A stretch of DNA of 64,000 nucleotides from Anastatus disparis (Eukaryota > Arthropoda > Insecta > Hymenoptera > Eupelmidae): assembly GCA_017163975.1 (NCBI GenBank), contig JAFFSR010000292.1, positions 441,501 through 505,500 on the forward strand, read 5' to 3'. The position numbers and the translations under genes are program-made. The notes beneath the pieces are model-generated. The model saw only the letters and a list, made by a program, of their open reading frames with translations. It was not told the origin of the DNA and made no database searches. This document shows, piece after piece, positions 1-8,254 of this stretch (position 1 is its first letter; every line of letters begins with the position of its first letter).

Positions 1-343
1 AAAATAATGAAAAAAATACGTGAGGGAAAAAAATTAAGACTTGAGAAAAAATGAAAAAAATAAATATTTTGGAAAATAAAAAAATACGTTTAAAATAAAA
101 TACACGCCCAAAAACGCAAGGCTACAGCGGAGCTTTCTTTTTTTCTTCTTCTAATCGTGAAGAGAGCGTGTATTTTATTTTAAATGTATTTTTCTTATTT
201 CCCAAAATATTTATTTTTTTTATTTTTTCTCAAGTCTTAATTTTTTTCCCTCACGTATTTTTTTCATTATTTTTTTTAACGCTTGGTTCCTACGCTTTAT
301 ACAAAGCTTCGCTTCTTTCGGGCGTCCCTAGACGGCACTGTTG
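1..343. mobile_element. Foldback element A, right part, cut by the window edge
   Basis: An inverted-repeat element with its centre near 160: the bases around 100-120 (ACACGCCCAAAAACG) reappear in reverse complement on the other side. Its right end reads GGGCGTCCCTAGACGGCACTG around 320-340. A second copy lies at 41177-41507, where the left end reads CACTGCCATCTAAGGACG. The 65-residue reading frame at 168-365 is only low-complexity translation of the arm. The left end lies outside the window. Confidence 0.65.
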
Positions 344-439
344 TTTTTTTATGTCTTTCAAGTAGTAAAAATGTTGAAATAATTTGAATACTGTAATTTT
401 TGCATGATACGATTTATTAATTAGTTTTACCCATATGGA

Positions 440-1210
440 AATAATTTCTGTCAATAACTGTAAATAATAATAAATAATTGTAAATAACTATTAAAAAATG
501 TTAGAATTGAGACACAAATAATAGTTATTTACAGTTATTTACTATTATTTATCATTAATTACTATTATTTATAGTTATTTATAGTTACTTACAGTTATTT
601 TCAGTTATTTACAATTATTTGCAATTATTTACAATTATTTACAGTTTTTTATAGTTATTTACAATTATTCATAATTAGTTACAGTTATTTACATTTTCAA
701 AAATTTTTTGAGTTAGTGAATAATTTAATGTTATTAATAATTATTTACAATTATTCATAGTTATTTAGAATTATTTACAATTTTTTACAGTTTTTTACAG
801 TTATTCATAATTATTCACAATTATTTACAATTTTTCATGGTTTTTCACAATTATTTATAGTTATTCACATTTTCAAAAATTTTCGCATGTATATAAAAAA
901 AATTGAATCAATTTGTGAAAATATTCGAAAATGTAAATAACTACAAATAACTGTAAAAAACTATAAATAATCGTAAATAACTGTAAATAATTGTAAAATA
1001 AAGTGAATAAATGTAAATAACTGTAAATAAATATAAATAACTGTAAATAAGTGTAAATAATAGTAAATAATAGTAAATAATTGTAAATAATTGTAAATAA
1101 ATGTTATTTATGTCTCAATTCTCGCATTTCTTAACATTTATTTATAGTTATTTACATTTATTTACAGTTATTAATAGTTATTTACAATTATTTCCAGAAA
1201 TTTTTTCCAT
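440..1210. repeat. Palindromic minisatellite of about 10-13 bp units
   Basis: Dozens of copies of a unit like AGTTATTTACA fill the stretch up to about 870. From about 920 the same unit appears in reverse complement (TGTAAATAACT), so the array is one large imperfect palindrome. It is bounded by CCATATGG motifs near 431 and 1207. A shorter copy of the same array is at 49080-49335 beside the inverted copy of the neighbouring module. No gene is present. Confidence 0.8.
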
Positions 1211-1239
1211 ATGGGTATGTACAAAGTTTTAACATACAA

Positions 1240-1720
1240 TAATAGGATCATTCATAAATTTGTATGTTCATCAGAAGTACATTCAGTAATTTGTACACTA
1301 CTATTCTCATTTTTATATTGTACCAAAGTAATTATTGGTTAATGTTAACTAAATTATGAAACAAATGTTTTTAATTCTATTCTTATAGAATTACAATTTA
1401 CACGATTTATTAACAATCGACAAAAAGCGGGATAAACGAAACAGCACATCGCAACGGATATTCAAGAGAAAAAGATAGAAAGCGATGACTGGTATAAGTG
1501 AGAGAGAGACAGAAGGCCACGCACACTGAGTTAGGGAGAGATGGGGATGGGAGGCAGTGTGCACATACTGGCACGATATGTATACACGCGCGCCGCAACT
1601 GCCACTCTGTATACCTATATATATCGTGTAACGCTTTTAAAATCTGACGCTTAGCACGGATAGAGTGGCCGCGCGGCGAGCGCTCAGAACGTCCGTATAA
1701 AAGCTTCGCTTCAAAACATA
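1240..1720. repeat. Dispersed inverted repeat module (partner 48066-49080)
   Basis: This block, from the stretch with GTACATTCAGTAATTTG to the end AAGCTTCGCTTC, is present in inverted orientation at 48066-48500 and 49017-49080. The partner is interrupted by a 508-bp element at 48505-49012. The minus-strand reading frame at 1410-1598 also exists in the partner copy but has no recognisable protein character, so I do not call it a gene. The following 230 bases hold nothing recognisable. Confidence 0.7.
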
Positions 1721-1951
1721 ATTTTTAAGGGTTTGCTTTATCGATCGAATCCTCTCTTAAAAAATTGATGACAAGAATTTGTCATCACGATAAGACAGTT
1801 TTGATTTGTTAAAATAAAACAAGTGACAAAAATTTGAAATTTAGAATAAAATTTTGAAATTACGGGAGCACGGAGCACGCTTAAAATTGCTAGTATAAAA
1901 ATAAATTTCGTTTTTTTTTCATATGAATAAATATCAGAATTGTTTGTAATC

Positions 1952-2544
1952 CCTAGCGGAAATATAAAATGTTTAAAAATGTTTAAAACTGTTCAAAACT
2001 GTTTGAAACTGTTTATAAAAGCAAAATTTAGGACATTTAAAACAGATATGAACAGTTTTAAACATTTTTAAACACTTTCAAAAAGTTTTGAAAAGTTCGA
2101 AATGATTTAAAACGGTGTTTAATAGTTTTGAATTTCTTATGTTAAAAAGTTATAGATTATTTTAAATATTCAAAATATTTCAAAACAATTTTAAATCAAT
2201 ATGAACTATTTTTTATTAACTTGAACAGTTTTGAACGGTTTTAAAAAGTTGTAAACAGTTTTAAAAAGTTTTAAAAAGTTCGAAATGATTTCAAACAGTG
2301 TTTCATAATTTTGTGTTTGTAAAAATTTTCTTATATATATTAAAATTTATATAATATATACGAGAAAATGTTCACTTTAGTTTCAAATTATTCTGTATTG
2401 TTCAATACTGTTCAAAAATGTTTAAAACTGTTTATAACTGTTTTAAATGTCCCAAATTTTAAACAGTTTTAAATATTTTTAAAAAGTTTTGAATAATTTT
2501 AAACTATTTTAAACAGTAATGCACATTTTATATTTCCACTAGGG
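1952..2544. mobile_element. Foldback/MITE-like element with 10-bp internal repeats
   Basis: Left end TCCCTAGCGGAAATATAAAA and right end, read inward, TCCCTAGTGGAAATATAAAA form terminal inverted repeats. The interior is a minisatellite of units like TGTTTAAAAC in one orientation, then the reverse complement. Long terminal repeats built of short tandem units are the hallmark of Foldback-type elements; the superfamily is not assigned. Confidence 0.6.
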
Positions 2545-2732
2545 ACTGGAGATATCATCTTCTCCTCTATTTTATTGCCAGTGGGTCTCTTGATCGCTGT
2601 GGACTGATACCCGTGATTTCACCTTACTCATGTAATTTTTATTGGCCAGGGAGAATTTGTAATTGGTTTTTCCTGGTCTCCTAGTTCTATTTCACAGAGA
2701 AAAATTCAGAAAAACTTTTCCAAAATTTTCCC

Positions 2733-2800
2733 GGGGATTAAACTTCGGTCTACTACAGCATGAGCCAAGAGCCTTAGTCCCTGCGCTACAACCGATTCTA
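2733..2800 (-). ncRNA. tRNA-like SINE head (Pol III promoter boxes)
   Basis: On the minus strand the segment contains TAGCGCAGGGAC, a good match to a tRNA A box, and about 45 nt later GTTTAATCC, which fits the B box pattern GWTYRANNC. The T stem does not pair properly, so it is not a working tRNA gene. A tRNA-derived SINE head is the simplest reading. What lies downstream was not delimited. Confidence 0.45.
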
Positions 2801-2905
2801 CTTATAGGTATGAACTTATTTTAAATAAATGAGAATCGGAAGAGTGTAAATATGTATAAATTTCAAGAACAAGCCGAGAAAAATGATCCCTACTGAAAAT
2901 ATTGT

Positions 2906-3190
2906 ATGAACTCTCATGTGAGATCTCATATGAAATCGCCTATGAAATCTCATATATATTCGTTGAATTTTGAAAATAAAATAAATATATGTGAGATCTC
3001 ATGTCAGATCGCACATATATTTATTTTATTTAAAAAATTTAACGAATATACATTCGATTTCATATGCGATCTCATAGGCGATTTCATGTGACATCTCATA
3101 TGCAATCTCGTGTGCGATCTCATATGTGATCTCACATGGGATCTCTTATATATTTTATTCAATTTAAAAAATTTAAAAAAGATATTCATT
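2906..3190. repeat. 12-bp tandem repeat and imperfect palindrome (ATCTCAT units)
   Basis: Between about 3060 and 3150 a 12-bp unit of the type GCGATCTCATAT repeats about eight times. The same units in opposite orientation precede them from 2908 to 3015, with TTCGTTGAATTTTG and its complement between. The two 61-aa reading frames over it are repeat artefacts (MRSHMRSH-type translation). It abuts the first Polinton gene. Confidence 0.7.
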
Positions 3191-3389
3191 ACTTTTTTAT
3201 TTTTTTCGGCTTACTGACCACTTTTGCACCTTGCTTGATCCTCGGTATAGCTGCTTGGAAGAGACCTTTCAAAAAACTACCGATTCCTGCACCCGACTGA
3301 TGATAACCAAAACAAGGTTTACCAACTCTAACGCACTTACCCCCACCACCAACCATTTGGTTATTGAGAAAATCTTCAAACTCAGACAT
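3189..3389 (-). CDS. Polinton-1 small basic Gly-rich virion-type protein
   Basis: A 66-residue ORF with a glycine stretch (VGGGGKC), a central GAGIGSFLKGLFQAAIP segment and a lysine-rich tail. Insect Polinton elements commonly carry a small protein with the pattern GIGSFLxGLFxxAxP next to the penton gene; it resembles short membrane-active or core peptides of adenovirus-like capsids, but the role is inference. Its start overlaps the end of the penton ORF by 8 bases, which supports membership of the same gene block. It is one of the few Polinton-1 ORFs without a visible break. Confidence 0.55.
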   Translation of the reverse strand: MSEFEDFLNNQMVGGGGKCVRVGKPCFGYHQSGAGIGSFLKGLFQAAIPRIKQGAKVVSKPKKIKK

Positions 3390-4155
3390 TTAATCGAATT
3401 CGCTTAAAGTGAAGCGTTACAGTCAGCATACCGTAGTCGAATGGAATGGGAAATCCGTGTTCGTCTCTTATATCTATTTCGATCGACTGAAATGCTGAAG
3501 ACAGCAGTGGTAGGTACATGGGTGGTGAAAAGTTTTTGATTTCAACACCTTCGTGAACGTAATCACGCAAATGAAGCGAGACTATACGTAGTAAGCTCGT
3601 GCGCATGTCACCTGTTACATAAGGTTGGAAAATGTTGCTGTAAACCATGAGTACGGTTGGTAATCCGTTTACAAGATTTGCTGGATGATTACCGGCAATG
3701 TAGTATTCTTTATTATCTTTGCAAGAGAAAATTGGTACATTTTCCAAACCTAAAATTCTAAGTAATTTTTCCGATAGTGTAAACGTGTGCACATAAGTTG
3801 TACAATCTTCACCACATCGTCATCTAATCTGTACATAGCCACCAGCTTGGATTTCAAAATATAAATAACTTTTTACATTCTCGAGATTATTTATTTCTTC
3901 TAAGAGACTTTCAATGTCACGATAAACACCAGGTTTAACTCGGGCAAACACCTCGGCCCTCTGTTGAGTCTCCTCTGTTTCTCGCAAAACATTCGCCATT
4001 TCACGTTTGGCTGTTTTAACAGAAATGACTCCCTCCCGCTCAACTATTGATATATGCTGAAATGTGAAAGGTATTTGAATTTCGGTGAGTCCTACACACC
4101 AGTCGCTATGAAGATAAAAATTTTGTGATAACTGTATTGTAAAATGTATCGCCAC
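3382..4155 (-). pseudogene. Polinton-1 minor capsid (penton) protein, frame-broken
   Basis: Two consecutive minus-strand ORFs together cover a Polinton penton-type protein. The N-terminal piece (3820-4155, 111 aa) has VGLTEIQIPFTFQHIS and VKPGVYRDIESLLEEIN, and the C-terminal piece (3382-3792, 136 aa) has QPYVTGDMRTSLLRIV, APMYLP-like PPMYLPLLSS, IEIDIRDEHGFPIPF and LTVTLHFKR. These blocks are characteristic of the single jelly-roll vertex protein of insect Polintons. A frame break lies at about 3793-3820. Total length is near that expected for the family, so the gene is nearly complete but broken. Confidence 0.8.
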
Positions 4156-4207
4156 ATTGTGTGGAAAGACAAACTTGCTGCTATTGCTCGGTAAAACCGT
4201 GTAAAAT

Positions 4208-5680
4208 TCATTGTAAATTTTTCAAATCTTTAGCCGCTATCCAAGAATTGAATTTTTCTGGATACCCCCTCCAACTGACCAAATATTGTTTTTTCGACCC
4301 CCTACCTTTACTCTTCAAAACCTCATCAACCTCAAACGCTTCACTATCTAAATCCTTGCGCACTCTGCTCAACTGTTCTTCGTAAAAATATCCATCAATT
4401 TTTTCTCCATCAAGATCTGTCAAAGTATAGACGAGTGATTGTTGTCTTGTGTCGACTCTTATAATTTTAAACAGCTTCAGAGTCTAGCCACCCTCGTATA
4501 CTTTCCTGAAGGCTGCTTTGGCACGACTGACACGAACCAGATCACCAACGCTATATTTAGCTATTCGAAACAGCTATTTTTCGCTGTAACGCAACGTCAA
4601 ATTTCGACGTACCACGTGAGCATTATATAAGTTGACCTTGGAAGGGGGCATTTTTATGGTACTGTGCCACGACTCGTTGTAATACGTCACAATTTTATGC
4701 AAAACATCTATATAACGTCTTGTGCGCAAATGAGTAAAGTATCGCCAGAGTCGACCTTTGAGAGTTCGAATAAAGTATTCGGGAATGGCTGCCTTTATAT
4801 CAGGGTTTCTGATGATTCGATAGGTAATATATTTCTTTTTTAGCACCCCTATTAAATAAAATCAGGTGATAAATCACCTGATTTATCAGGTGATTTATCA
4901 TGCCAAAACATCATGTAACGATTTTGTTGGTCTTTACACATTTTAAACCATGCTTAGTCAATTTAGAACAATTTTTGAAAATTTTGGAAAATTTTGAACT
5001 AAGAAAATTTTTTAGATAATTTAGTCTTAGAAAAAATGTTGACTAATTTTACAAAAAAATTTCTAAGTTCAAAAATTTCAAAATTTTTCAAAAATTGTTC
5101 TAAATTGACTTGGCATGGTTTAAAACGTGTAAAAACCAACAAAATCGATACATAATATTTTGGCATGATAAATCACCTGATTTTTTTCACCAGGGACTTC
5201 TTGCACCTCTCGACCGATAAACTCTTTACCTTTATCAGTCTGTAGGTAAATAGGATGTCTATCATTACATCGTGATGAAATTTTGTCCGATGCTACAGTG
5301 ACGTTTCAGCTAGTTTTGTCGAGAAGAGGCTCTGCCCAGGCAAACTTTGAAAGTACATTAATGACAATGAGAATATAGCTGTACCCATCATTGTAGGTTT
5401 TAAGTGATCTAAAATCTGCCAAGTCAGCTTCCCACACTTCAAAAGGGCTGAAAACGTTGTAATGTCGACGAGGAAAACGATGCCTCACGAGTTTATGTAA
5501 AGTATGTGCATCCGATCTCTCCAGCCGTTTGGCAATCGTATTGTTATCAAATTTTTTTGGTTTCGCGCATTTCAGTAGATGACCACCAGCGTACGCTGAT
5601 GGTGCAGAAAGATTATAGTAGTAATGTTCAAGATCGTCGGGCTTCTTCGTCTCCTTCTTCTTTTTCTCCTTCTTTCTCAT
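4208..5680 (-). pseudogene. Polinton-1 retroviral-type integrase with chromodomain, split by a MITE
   Basis: DDE-type integrase that would insert the element DNA. Reading on the minus strand: the N-terminal part (5306-5680) has HTLHKLVRHRFPRRHYNVF and the first catalytic Asp in VWEADLADF; a TDKGKEF motif with the second Asp is readable near 5225-5245, out of frame; after the insertion at 4859-5183 the catalytic Glu lies in IPEYFIRTLKGRLWRYF (4574-4846). The C-terminal chromodomain (4208-4423) shows VDEVLKSKGRGSKKQYLVSW and PEKFNSWI. Besides the MITE there are several frame breaks. The Lys-rich MRKKEKKKKE start is probably not the original start. Confidence 0.85.
4859..5183. mobile_element. 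Palindromic MITE inserted in the Polinton-1 integrase
   Basis: The ends share ATCAGGTGATTTATCATGCC in inverted orientation (left copy near 4884-4903, right copy near 5163-5182), and the whole unit folds on itself through GTCAATTTAGAACAATTTT and its complement. The left end has an extra AGGTGATAAATCACCT palindrome. Integrase coding sequence is readable on both sides, so insertion happened after the Polinton arrived. I could not fix the target duplication. Confidence 0.7.
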
Positions 5681-5702
5681 TGTTCCTCCTCTTCTTATAA
5701 AG

Positions 5703-6156
5703 TAGCTTTCTCTCTTTTTCGTTGTCTTTTAAATATATTTTTAATGCGTTTCAAAAATTTATCAAACGCAATTTTGCTGATCATGCACAAAACAGTAATA
5801 CCAGCTACAGTCTTTTCATTACCATCCGCAGTTTCCTAGAGCATGCATAAAAATGCTCGTTCAGCCATCAGTCTGTCGGGTTTTATATGATTCGTTATTT
5901 TTTTATTTGAATATGAAATATCGTGCTCTATATAGGCGTTGTCAAGAGGATTTTTTCCTTTCTGACCACGTCTGAGACGCTCTTCGAGATGCGTGCCAGG
6001 GCCGAGAAACTGGTAGCCTGGTAGATGCATTTCAAAGGGTACAACTGAAATCAATCGGTCTATAAAAGTACCAGTATTCTCCTCCTCTTCCTTTTTTCCT
6101 CTCTCCGTCCTCCCCTCCTCCATTACTTTCTCCCATGCTTTCTCATACGGTTTCAT
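5703..6156 (-). pseudogene. Polinton-1 PLA2-like virion protein
   Basis: The ORF at 5836-6156 (106 aa) contains a phospholipase-A2-like module: LPGYQFLGPGTHLEERL (calcium-loop type GPGT) followed by NAYIEHDISYSNKK, with the HDxxY catalytic motif. The same fold occurs in parvovirus VP1 and in several Polinton/adintovirus core proteins, where it is thought to breach membranes during entry. Downstream, in another frame to about 5703, hydrophobic (VAGITVLCMI) and basic (KRIKNIFKRQRKREK) sequence looks like its former tail, so a frame break near 5836 is inferred. Its start overlaps the stop of the 6153-6818 ORF. Confidence 0.7.
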
Positions 6157-6818
6157 CTTAGCTGTTCGGTGCGACTCTTTTTTGCAGGGGTTGATGGCGT
6201 AGCTGCCAGCTCGCTACCAACTTTTTTACGGTTTTTCGCACTCTCAAATTCTTTCTCCTTTGCATTCGTTTGACTGGTAGCTGTTAAAGTATAATAACCT
6301 TCGTTTTCTAACGACGATGACAGCGAAGACTCAGGGCTATGAGATACAATCGTACGCCACAGTTGATCGTTACCAATGAATTCTCGAGGTATACTAACTT
6401 GTCGCAAGACGCGTGCAAACTGTTTGTATCCGTGCGGTGGTGGTCTTTTTCTAGTTCTCATATCTTCGTTCACTAAATCGACACTATTAGTACCCTTGAC
6501 AACAGCGCCATCTAGCTTGATTATATCACAACTATCCCATTTAATATTACCAGCTTGCCGCAAGTATCTAATAAGATGTCTAGCATTGCTTTGAAATTTC
6601 TGCGGTACCGACTCGACAAGTTGTTCGTCGTCGATTTCGTCATTATTGTCTGTACCCATTGTCGTTTCCGTTTCTAATAATGTTGTTTCGTTTGGACGTA
6701 TTATACCACCACTCTCATCCTTCTCCTCCTCTTTCAGATGTAAGTAACACTGCAAGATTTGTTGATATTGCAAAGATTTTTGGCGCTTATCACCCGCAGA
6801 ATGTAAAATTTTACTCAT
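6153..6818 (-). CDS. Polinton-1 conserved protein of unknown function
   Basis: A 221-residue ORF with a basic, mostly polar N terminus, an acidic stretch (DNNDEIDDEQ), and a conserved-looking core QSNARHLIRYLRQAGNIKWDS, IIKLDGAVVKGTNSVDLVNEDM and HGYKQFARVLRQVSIPREFIGN. Similar segments (a pre-formed peptide core with xSNxVDLVNxxxRxRK and a Pro-Gly-x-x-x-Phe block) recur in insect Polintons beside the packaging ATPase; the Polinton-2 protein at 58123-59028 occupies the equivalent position. The C-terminal third is low complexity and ends with a basic PAKKSRTEQLR. I do not know its role; a minor virion protein is a guess. Confidence 0.6.
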   Translation of the reverse strand: MSKILHSAGDKRQKSLQYQQILQCYLHLKEEEKDESGGIIRPNETTLLETETTMGTDNNDEIDDEQLVESVPQKFQSNARHLIRYLRQAGNIKWDSCDIIKLDGAVVKGTNSVDLVNEDMRTRKRPPPHGYKQFARVLRQVSIPREFIGNDQLWRTIVSHSPESSLSSSLENEGYYTLTATSQTNAKEKEFESAKNRKKVGSELAATPSTPAKKSRTEQLR

Positions 6819-6911
6819 TTCCTCGTCAAGGCGTGTCGTGGCTGTACCAGGTGTCTGGACACTGGATAGTGGTGTTGTATGATTGGTAGTGGTACTCTTG
6901 CGATACCAAAA

Positions 6912-7190
6912 TCATTTTTCTTGCGTACTCCATGCTAATAAAACAGGTTTCACAATTAGCCGCAGTAAATATGCTGATTTTACCACCAATTTCCTTTTTA
7001 CCTCCAAACTACCCGGTTTAGCGAGTTTTCGCAACAGATGTGCGACTTTTCGCAATTATCTCTTATAATACTTGCTGAGTAGAATATTTCCACGTAAAAT
7101 ATTCAAAGCACACCCGCAAATGTACGTTATAAGTTTAGAATTTTCTTTACGTAATATGGCCTTGAGAAAGTTCGATTTTACATAAAACAT
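6912..7190 (-). pseudogene. Polinton-1 small basic conserved protein, nonsense-broken
   Basis: This is not visible as a long ORF. From an ATG at 7190 the minus strand reads a basic helical protein with YICGCALNILRGNILLSKYYKR, then an in-frame stop at 7056-7058, and continues in the same frame with LRKVAHLLRKLAKPGSLEVKRKLVVK to a stop at 6912. The pattern CxxALNxLxGNxxLxxxxxxxLRxxxxLLRxLAxP is familiar from insect Polintons, where a short protein of this kind sits between the ATPase and the penton block. The function is unknown. About 90 residues, close to complete apart from the single nonsense codon. Confidence 0.6.
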
Positions 7191-7250
7191 GTAATTTAGT
7201 CCAGTACTTTTCTGGAATTGGTCTGCTACGACTACGTGTTACCGACTCCA

Positions 7251-7927
7251 TTACAATCGCACGACTAGTAGATTATTCGAGCGTGCACCAGCTTTTATGG
7301 GCTTGCAACGAGGCACATAAACATACTGATGTTTGTCGAACGGAAATATACAAGTACGAAACCACACGTTTTTAGGCGTACCCTGTTTCAAATCTATGAA
7401 TAAATAACCATGTGGCTGTGCTGTGGCATCGAGATATGCCTCTTGCAAAAAACGAGGCTCCTCGGGGCAGACTTGGCGCGCCAAATGATTTATTTGCGCT
7501 CGATCACGCGGATTTTTAAACACCACGATGTAATTAGAGCTTAAAGAAATTTCTCGCCGACCTTGATGTAAGATATTTTGCGATATAAAGATGACGCTCA
7601 AGTTATTGTGATGACTGCCTTTGGTAAAGAGATTGACTACGGCTCTGTTGGACGGTTCTCTCATCAGATCGTCGAGAATCAAGAGTTTTGCTCGTAGATC
7701 ATTGGCATAGTCTTCACTCTTTGGTAAACCCTCGTAACATTCGATTCCCTCAGCCAACTTCTGTAAATTGGCTGCCACTCGTTATAGTACAAGAGTATAC
7801 GCTCGAATTTTGTATCACTCATGCGATCAATGTGATGCAAAAAATTTCTCACAAATACTGTTTTACTACACGAGCTGGGTCCACAAATCATCAAAGTCCA
7901 CGGATGCACCCACCTGCAAACGTCCAT
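7251..7927 (-). pseudogene. Polinton-1 genome-packaging ATPase (FtsK/HerA, A32-like), broken
   Basis: The N-terminal ORF (7679-7927, 82 aa) carries the P-loop region WTLMICGPSSCSKTVFVRNFL, and the overlapping second ORF (7251-7778, 175 aa) carries Walker B KLLILDDLM, the sensor-like NNLSVIFISQN and a conserved tail with RDRAQINHLARQVCP and GYLFIDLKQGTP. Together they match the A32/FtsK-HerA ATPase that pumps DNA into Polinton-type capsids. The two pieces are in different frames (break near 7680-7780). The P-loop has Ser where the catalytic-loop Gly of GxxxxGKT is expected, so the enzyme would be impaired even if the frame were open. Confidence 0.85.
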
Positions 7928-8254
7928 GTTACCGCTGCTGCTAAACTTCTATTACTAACCTCATCAAATCCCTCAACCACTCTACGTATACGATCATTAG
8001 TAGTGATGAGCAAGAGTGGGGGGGGGGGGCGGCGGTGGCGTGCACGCGTGTGCGAGCAGTATCGTGCTAGCGCTAGCCAATCGTTTAGCTGTTTAGCCAT
8101 ATAGCTAGCTGACGCTAGTATTATTTCGCTTTTCAGCCATATGGCTGAAAGAGCTAAATAAGTATTAACCTCCTACTTATTATTAATACTCCCTCCCCTC
8201 CGGAGTACATGAATTTCCGGGTAAGCCGGAAATTCATGTGATACGCGTGTGGGA
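7928..8254. other. Spacer between ATPase and PolB with G-run and hairpin
   Basis: No protein was recognised here; the two overlapping ORFs of 69 and 138 aa look like chance reading. The stretch holds an 11-base G run near 8019-8030 and a perfect 14-bp stem (CATGAATTTCCGG, loop GTAAG) at about 8208-8241. The PolB C terminus probably ended in this region, but its last residues are not recognisable. Confidence 0.4.

Noticed and set aside
168..365. 65-aa ORF rich in Phe
   Set aside because: It translates the low-complexity arm of foldback element A; its mirror at 41151-41333 gives the same kind of peptide on the other strand.
2735..2800. A functional tRNA gene
   Set aside because: The A and B boxes are present but the acceptor and T stems do not pair, so only a tRNA-derived SINE head is claimed.
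7688..8104. 138-aa plus-strand ORF over the Polinton-1 ATPase
   Set aside because: It overlaps the P-loop region of the ATPase on the other strand and crosses an 11-base G run; no conserved features.
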